Positions 5,586 through 8,599 of a stretch of 8,599 nucleotides of DNA are shown one piece after another. This DNA comes from Desulfobacterales bacterium (lineage in GTDB: Bacteria; Desulfobacterota; Desulfobacteria; Desulfobacterales; JAFDCJ01): the NCBI GenBank assembly GCA_029939875.1, contig JAOZSC010000084.1, positions 1 through 8,599 of the forward strand, written 5' to 3'. The position numbers were made by a program, and so were the translations under genes. How positions within the stretch are numbered: position 1 is the stretch's first letter; every line of letters starts with the position of its first letter. Under the pieces are notes generated by a model. The model saw nothing but the letters and a program-made list of their open reading frames with translations, was not told the origin of the DNA and made no database searches.

Positions 5586-7717
5586 TTTTTTAATATAATA
5601 CGGGCATCCACGACGCTCAGGCCGGTCTCGTGCACAATGACCGGGTTGAGATCCATTTCCTCGACTTCCGGGTAGGCCTCCACGATTTCGGAACACAGCA
5701 GCAGCAGCCTGCGAATGGCTTTTTGATCCAGCGGTGGTCTGCCCCGGGCGCCGTTGAGTATCGGATAGGATTTTGTCTCTTCAATCATTTTCCGGGCGGC
5801 CGTGGGCGTGATCGGCAGCACCCGGAAAGAAACATCTTTTAAGACTTCCACCATGATGCCGCCCAGGCCGTACATGATCACCGGACCAAACTGGTCGTCA
5901 TATTTTGTCCCGATGATCACCTCGACGCCTTTGGCCGCCATGGGGCAAACCAGCACTCCCATAATTTTGGCATTGGCGTCAAATTGGCGCGCGTTTTCAG
6001 TAATTTCCTTAAATGCACGGCGCACCTCCGTCTCGCCGCCAACATTGGTTCGCACGCCACCGGCGTCGCTTTTGTGCAGGATATGGGGAGAGACGATTTT
6101 TAAAACCGCTTCCCCGCCGATTTTTCTGGCAATGGCGACCGCTTCATCCGCCGTTTTGGCCAGCAGATCCCGGGATACCGGGGCGCCGTGTTTGGCCAGC
6201 AGTTCCTTGGCTTCATGCTCCAGAAGGGATCGGCGTCCTTCGTTGAGCGCCTTTTGGATAATCCGTTCGCCCTCGGGTCGGGTCTTGGCACGCCAGTTGA
6301 GAACAAAATTGGATTTGGTGTGATAACTGCGAAGGTAATTGCCGTATTCAGCCAGCACGGCAATGCATTTGACGGCCACATCCAAAGAGTCATATACCGG
6401 GATGCCGTAATAGCGCAGCAGATCCAGGGAGTGGGGTTTTTCCGAGCTGTAAAGGCTGTGCAGGACAATGGGTTTTTTGCTTTTGCGCACCCGTTTGCCC
6501 ATTTGGTGGGCGGCGTCTTCTTCCATCAGCGCGAGGCTTTGTGCAAATCGAATCCCGTAGCCGCCGAAAAGGCCCACAATCAAAAGGCCGCCCACGTTGG
6601 GATCTTTCAGGATGATTTTGGCGCAGTCGGCAAAAATGGAAGGGTCGGCATCGGTACCGCCGGCAACATCCACCGGGTTGGGAACTGAAGCCGCCGCCGG
6701 GAGAATTTCTTGCAGTTTTTCCCGGGTTCTGGGGGTCAGCTCGGGGATTGTAACCCCCAGGTCGGTCAGCAGATCCGCGGCAATGGTGGCGTGGCCGCCG
6801 CCGTCGGCCAGAATGGCGACCCTGTTGTTTTTTATGGGCGGCAGGCTTGACAGGGCTTCAGCGGCCGGGAACAATTCATCGGAATTTTCAATCACCACGA
6901 TACCCGCGCGTTGGAAAGCACCCCTGGCAACCTCGGACATTCCGGCCAGGGACCCGGTATGGGACCCGGCGGATTTTTTACCCGTCGACGAGCGTCCGCT
7001 TTTGAGGAGGATGATGGGTTTTTCAAGGGTGGCTTTGTAAGCATGCTGCAGAAATTCACGGCCGCTGTGCATCCCCTCCACGTACATCAGGATGGCCTTT
7101 GTCCGGGGATCCCGGCTAAAAAAATCCAGGTACTCGTGAAACTTGATGTCGGATTCATTGCCCACTCCGACGTAGTAGGAAAACCCCTTGCGGCTTTTCA
7201 GCTTGGCTTCGGTAATCAAGGTCAGGGCCATGTTGCCGCTCTGGGTCAAAAGCGCAATGTCGCCTTCGGGAGCGTTGCGCAGGCCCACCAGGTTGAGGTG
7301 ATCGTGCAGGTTGATCATCCCTGAAGTGTTGGGACCGACGATCCTCAAGTTGTGTTTGCGGGCAATGGTTACCATTTCCTGCTCCAGGCTGCGGCCCTCG
7401 GCACCGATCTCGGAAAATCCGCCGGCCAGAACAACCGCTCCCTTGACCCCTTTACGGCCGCAGTCCTCCAGTACCGTCGGCAGACTGCGGGCCGGGGTGG
7501 CGACGACCGCAACATCAACGGGCTCTTCGATGTCGGAAACCGTGCGGTAGCATTTAAAACCCAGAATACTTTTTTCCCGTGGGTTTACAGGATAGATCCG
7601 GCCTTCGTATTTTTCATCCAGCAAGGTGCGAATGGTCTGATAGCCGCGTTTGGTCTCGTTTTTGGAGGCCCCGACAATGGCGACCGATTCGGCGTTTAAA
7701 ATTTGTTCCAGGGACAT
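5567..7717 (-). CDS. Fused ADP-forming acyl-CoA synthetase (acetate-CoA ligase family, alpha-beta single chain)
   Basis: This 716-residue cytosolic enzyme is predicted to catalyse acyl-CoA + ADP + Pi = acid + CoA + ATP, conserving thioester energy as ATP, or the reverse. Domains in order: a Rossmann CoA-binding domain (about 8-130, VAIVGASKN near the start), succinyl-CoA ligase-like domains (about 150-455) with LLTQSGNMA (156-164) and the phosphohistidine H253 in AGSHTGSLAG, then an ATP-grasp domain (about 495-712) with LK at 539-540, H548 in HKSDAGGV and MDLNPVIV (688-695). H253 and H548 correspond to the two phosphate-relay histidines described in archaeal ADP-forming acetyl-CoA synthetases, so the enzyme looks intact. 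ATG 7717 has GAGGT 5 nt upstream. It follows the crotonase gene by 90 bp and overlaps ridA, so an operon is likely. Substrate (acetate, branched-chain, aryl or dicarboxylic acid) cannot be read from the sequence. A protein acetyltransferase fusion (Pat type) is excluded because no GNAT domain is present. Confidence 0.92.
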   Translation of the reverse strand: MSLEQILNAESVAIVGASKNETKRGYQTIRTLLDEKYEGRIYPVNPREKSILGFKCYRTVSDIEEPVDVAVVATPARSLPTVLEDCGRKGVKGAVVLAGGFSEIGAEGRSLEQEMVTIARKHNLRIVGPNTSGMINLHDHLNLVGLRNAPEGDIALLTQSGNMALTLITEAKLKSRKGFSYYVGVGNESDIKFHEYLDFFSRDPRTKAILMYVEGMHSGREFLQHAYKATLEKPIILLKSGRSSTGKKSAGSHTGSLAGMSEVARGAFQRAGIVVIENSDELFPAAEALSSLPPIKNNRVAILADGGGHATIAADLLTDLGVTIPELTPRTREKLQEILPAAASVPNPVDVAGGTDADPSIFADCAKIILKDPNVGGLLIVGLFGGYGIRFAQSLALMEEDAAHQMGKRVRKSKKPIVLHSLYSSEKPHSLDLLRYYGIPVYDSLDVAVKCIAVLAEYGNYLRSYHTKSNFVLNWRAKTRPEGERIIQKALNEGRRSLLEHEAKELLAKHGAPVSRDLLAKTADEAVAIARKIGGEAVLKIVSPHILHKSDAGGVRTNVGGETEVRRAFKEITENARQFDANAKIMGVLVCPMAAKGVEVIIGTKYDDQFGPVIMYGLGGIMVEVLKDVSFRVLPITPTAARKMIEETKSYPILNGARGRPPLDQKAIRRLLLLCSEIVEAYPEVEEMDLNPVIVHETGLSVVDARIILKKGDPPK

Positions 7718-7734
7718 GGGTTACCTCAATTAAA

Positions 7735-7777
7735 GGTTTAAGGGTTCAGGGTACAAGGTTCCAGGTTCAGGGTTCAG
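7735..7777. repeat. Degenerate heptamer array, consensus near GGGTTCA
   Basis: Six adjoining units of 6-8 bases read GGTTTAA, GGGTTCA, GGGTACAA, GGTTCCA, GGTTCA and GGGTTCA, followed by G. The array fills about half of the 90-bp gap between the crotonase and acyl-CoA synthetase genes, ending 7 bp before the synthetase Shine-Dalgarno. On the transcribed minus strand it reads as TGAACCC-like units, giving a C-rich leader. The plus strand has several closely spaced GG/GGG tracts. The repeat pattern is visible directly; its function is unknown. Confidence 0.7.
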
Positions 7778-7807
7778 CGACTCCCTATTTGATATCTGCA
7801 TCGAGCA

Positions 7808-8575
7808 TTAAGGCTTTTTTCTTTTTTCGAACTGTTTTAACGATTCCTGCCGCTGGCCGGTGGATACGCAGGCCAGGCAGGCTTCCACTTCAAAGTCCAT
7901 CAGGGCTTCCAGGCTGACCTCGCCCCGGGCCATCTGCAGGCCTTTTTTAATCATTTTCAGTGAAATGGCCGAATTGGCGGCGATTTTTTCGGCCATGGCA
8001 GTGACTTCAGCTTCCAGCTGCGCCAGGGGAACCGCGTGGTTGACCAGGCCGATGCGTTCGGCCTCTTTTCCGTCGATGTAGTCGCCGGTAAAAAGGAGTT
8101 CTCTGGCTTTGCCGGGCCCGATTAAATCCTGCACCAGCCGGAAGGCACCGCCGGTCACCGAGGATGTCACTTTTGCTTCCGGAGAACCGATCCGGGATTC
8201 TTCAGCTGCGATTCGAATATCGCAGGCCAGGGCCAGTTCGTAGCCGGAGCCGACCGCATATCCGTTGATAGCGGCAATGGTCGGTTTTTCAAAGCGCATG
8301 ATTTTTCTCGAAGCTTCCTGGAGCTGTTCGAGGTAATCACGGTAGGCTTCCAGGCTGCGGGTTTTGGATTCCTTTAAATCGGCCCCTGTCGAAAATGCTC
8401 TTCCCTGGCCGGTGACCACCAGCACTTTCACGACGGGATCATTTTTGGCATCTTCCAGGGCTGCCTGAAAATCGATCCACAGCTGTTTGTTCATGGCATT
8501 GAGAACCCGGGGCCGGTTGAGCTTGATGGTCGCAATCCCTCCCTGCTTTTCGTATATTATGCATTCAAAATTCAT
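7808..8575 (-). CDS. Enoyl-CoA hydratase/isomerase (crotonase) family protein
   Basis: This 255-residue cytosolic protein has the normal length of a crotonase and would form trimers or hexamers. The usual reaction is hydration of a trans-2-enoyl-CoA to 3-hydroxyacyl-CoA in beta-oxidation. Family marks are LNRPRVLNAMN (19-29), the oxyanion-hole loop FSTGADLKE (61-69), KPTIAAINGYAVGSGYELALACDI (starting at 97), and IGSPEAKV (129-136). E113 and E133 match both catalytic glutamates (Glu144 and Glu164 of rat mitochondrial hydratase), which favours true hydratase activity. The second oxyanion position, usually Gly in a GGG run, is Ser110. ATG 8575 has GGAG 6 nt upstream. The acyl-CoA synthetase and ridA genes follow on the same strand, suggesting a catabolic acyl-CoA operon. 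The family includes isomerases, dienoyl-CoA hydratases and other activities, so the exact substrate is open. Confidence 0.92.
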   Translation of the reverse strand: MNFECIIYEKQGGIATIKLNRPRVLNAMNKQLWIDFQAALEDAKNDPVVKVLVVTGQGRAFSTGADLKESKTRSLEAYRDYLEQLQEASRKIMRFEKPTIAAINGYAVGSGYELALACDIRIAAEESRIGSPEAKVTSSVTGGAFRLVQDLIGPGKARELLFTGDYIDGKEAERIGLVNHAVPLAQLEAEVTAMAEKIAANSAISLKMIKKGLQMARGEVSLEALMDFEVEACLACVSTGQRQESLKQFEKRKKP

Positions 8576-8599
8576 CTTTTTCTCCCGTTTGCCGATAAT

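Noticed and set aside
5571..5696. N-terminal extension of RidA upstream of ATG 5570
   Set aside because: The extra residues lie inside the synthetase coding region in another frame and do not resemble RidA. ATG 5570 has a good Shine-Dalgarno and matches the family start.
6188..7040. Several plus-strand open frames opposite the acyl-CoA synthetase
   Set aside because: They are complements of the conserved synthetase frame, overlap each other, and have no family features.

Overview
The window looks like chromosomal DNA of an anaerobic Desulfobacterota-type (deltaproteobacterial) organism with moderately high GC. This is inferred from the gene mix: electron-transfer flavoprotein, ADP-forming acyl-CoA ligase, crotonase and a divergent RND pump. 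No single feature proves the lineage. No tRNA, rRNA, CRISPR array, insertion sequence or phage gene was seen. The content is mostly ordinary metabolism and transport, and the less usual material lies in the gaps between genes and in one insertion in the RND pump.

Left edge (1-290): the 3' end of an electron-transfer flavoprotein alpha-subunit gene, closed by a strong rho-independent terminator. The next gap (about 290-500) holds a sigma-70-like promoter and a perfect 10-bp inverted repeat in the leader of the following genes.

Plus-strand block (about 503-5182): a membrane-fusion (periplasmic adaptor) protein followed by an RND inner-membrane permease. Together they would form the inner part of a tripartite, proton-driven efflux pump. 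No outer-membrane channel gene and no regulator gene is present here. The 141-nt gap between the two genes can fold into three consecutive hairpins. The permease has about 29 basic residues inserted in its first porter region.

Minus-strand block (8575 down to 5190, convergent with the pump): an enoyl-CoA hydratase/isomerase family protein, a fused single-chain ADP-forming acyl-CoA synthetase, and a RidA-family enamine/imine deaminase whose start overlaps the synthetase stop (ATGA). These three, with ETF at the left edge, suggest acyl-CoA catabolism ending in substrate-level ATP formation. RidA hints at a link to amino-acid-derived carbon. The gap between crotonase and synthetase carries a degenerate array of heptamers close to GGGTTCA. 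The permease and RidA stop codons are only 7 bp apart, with no visible terminator between them.
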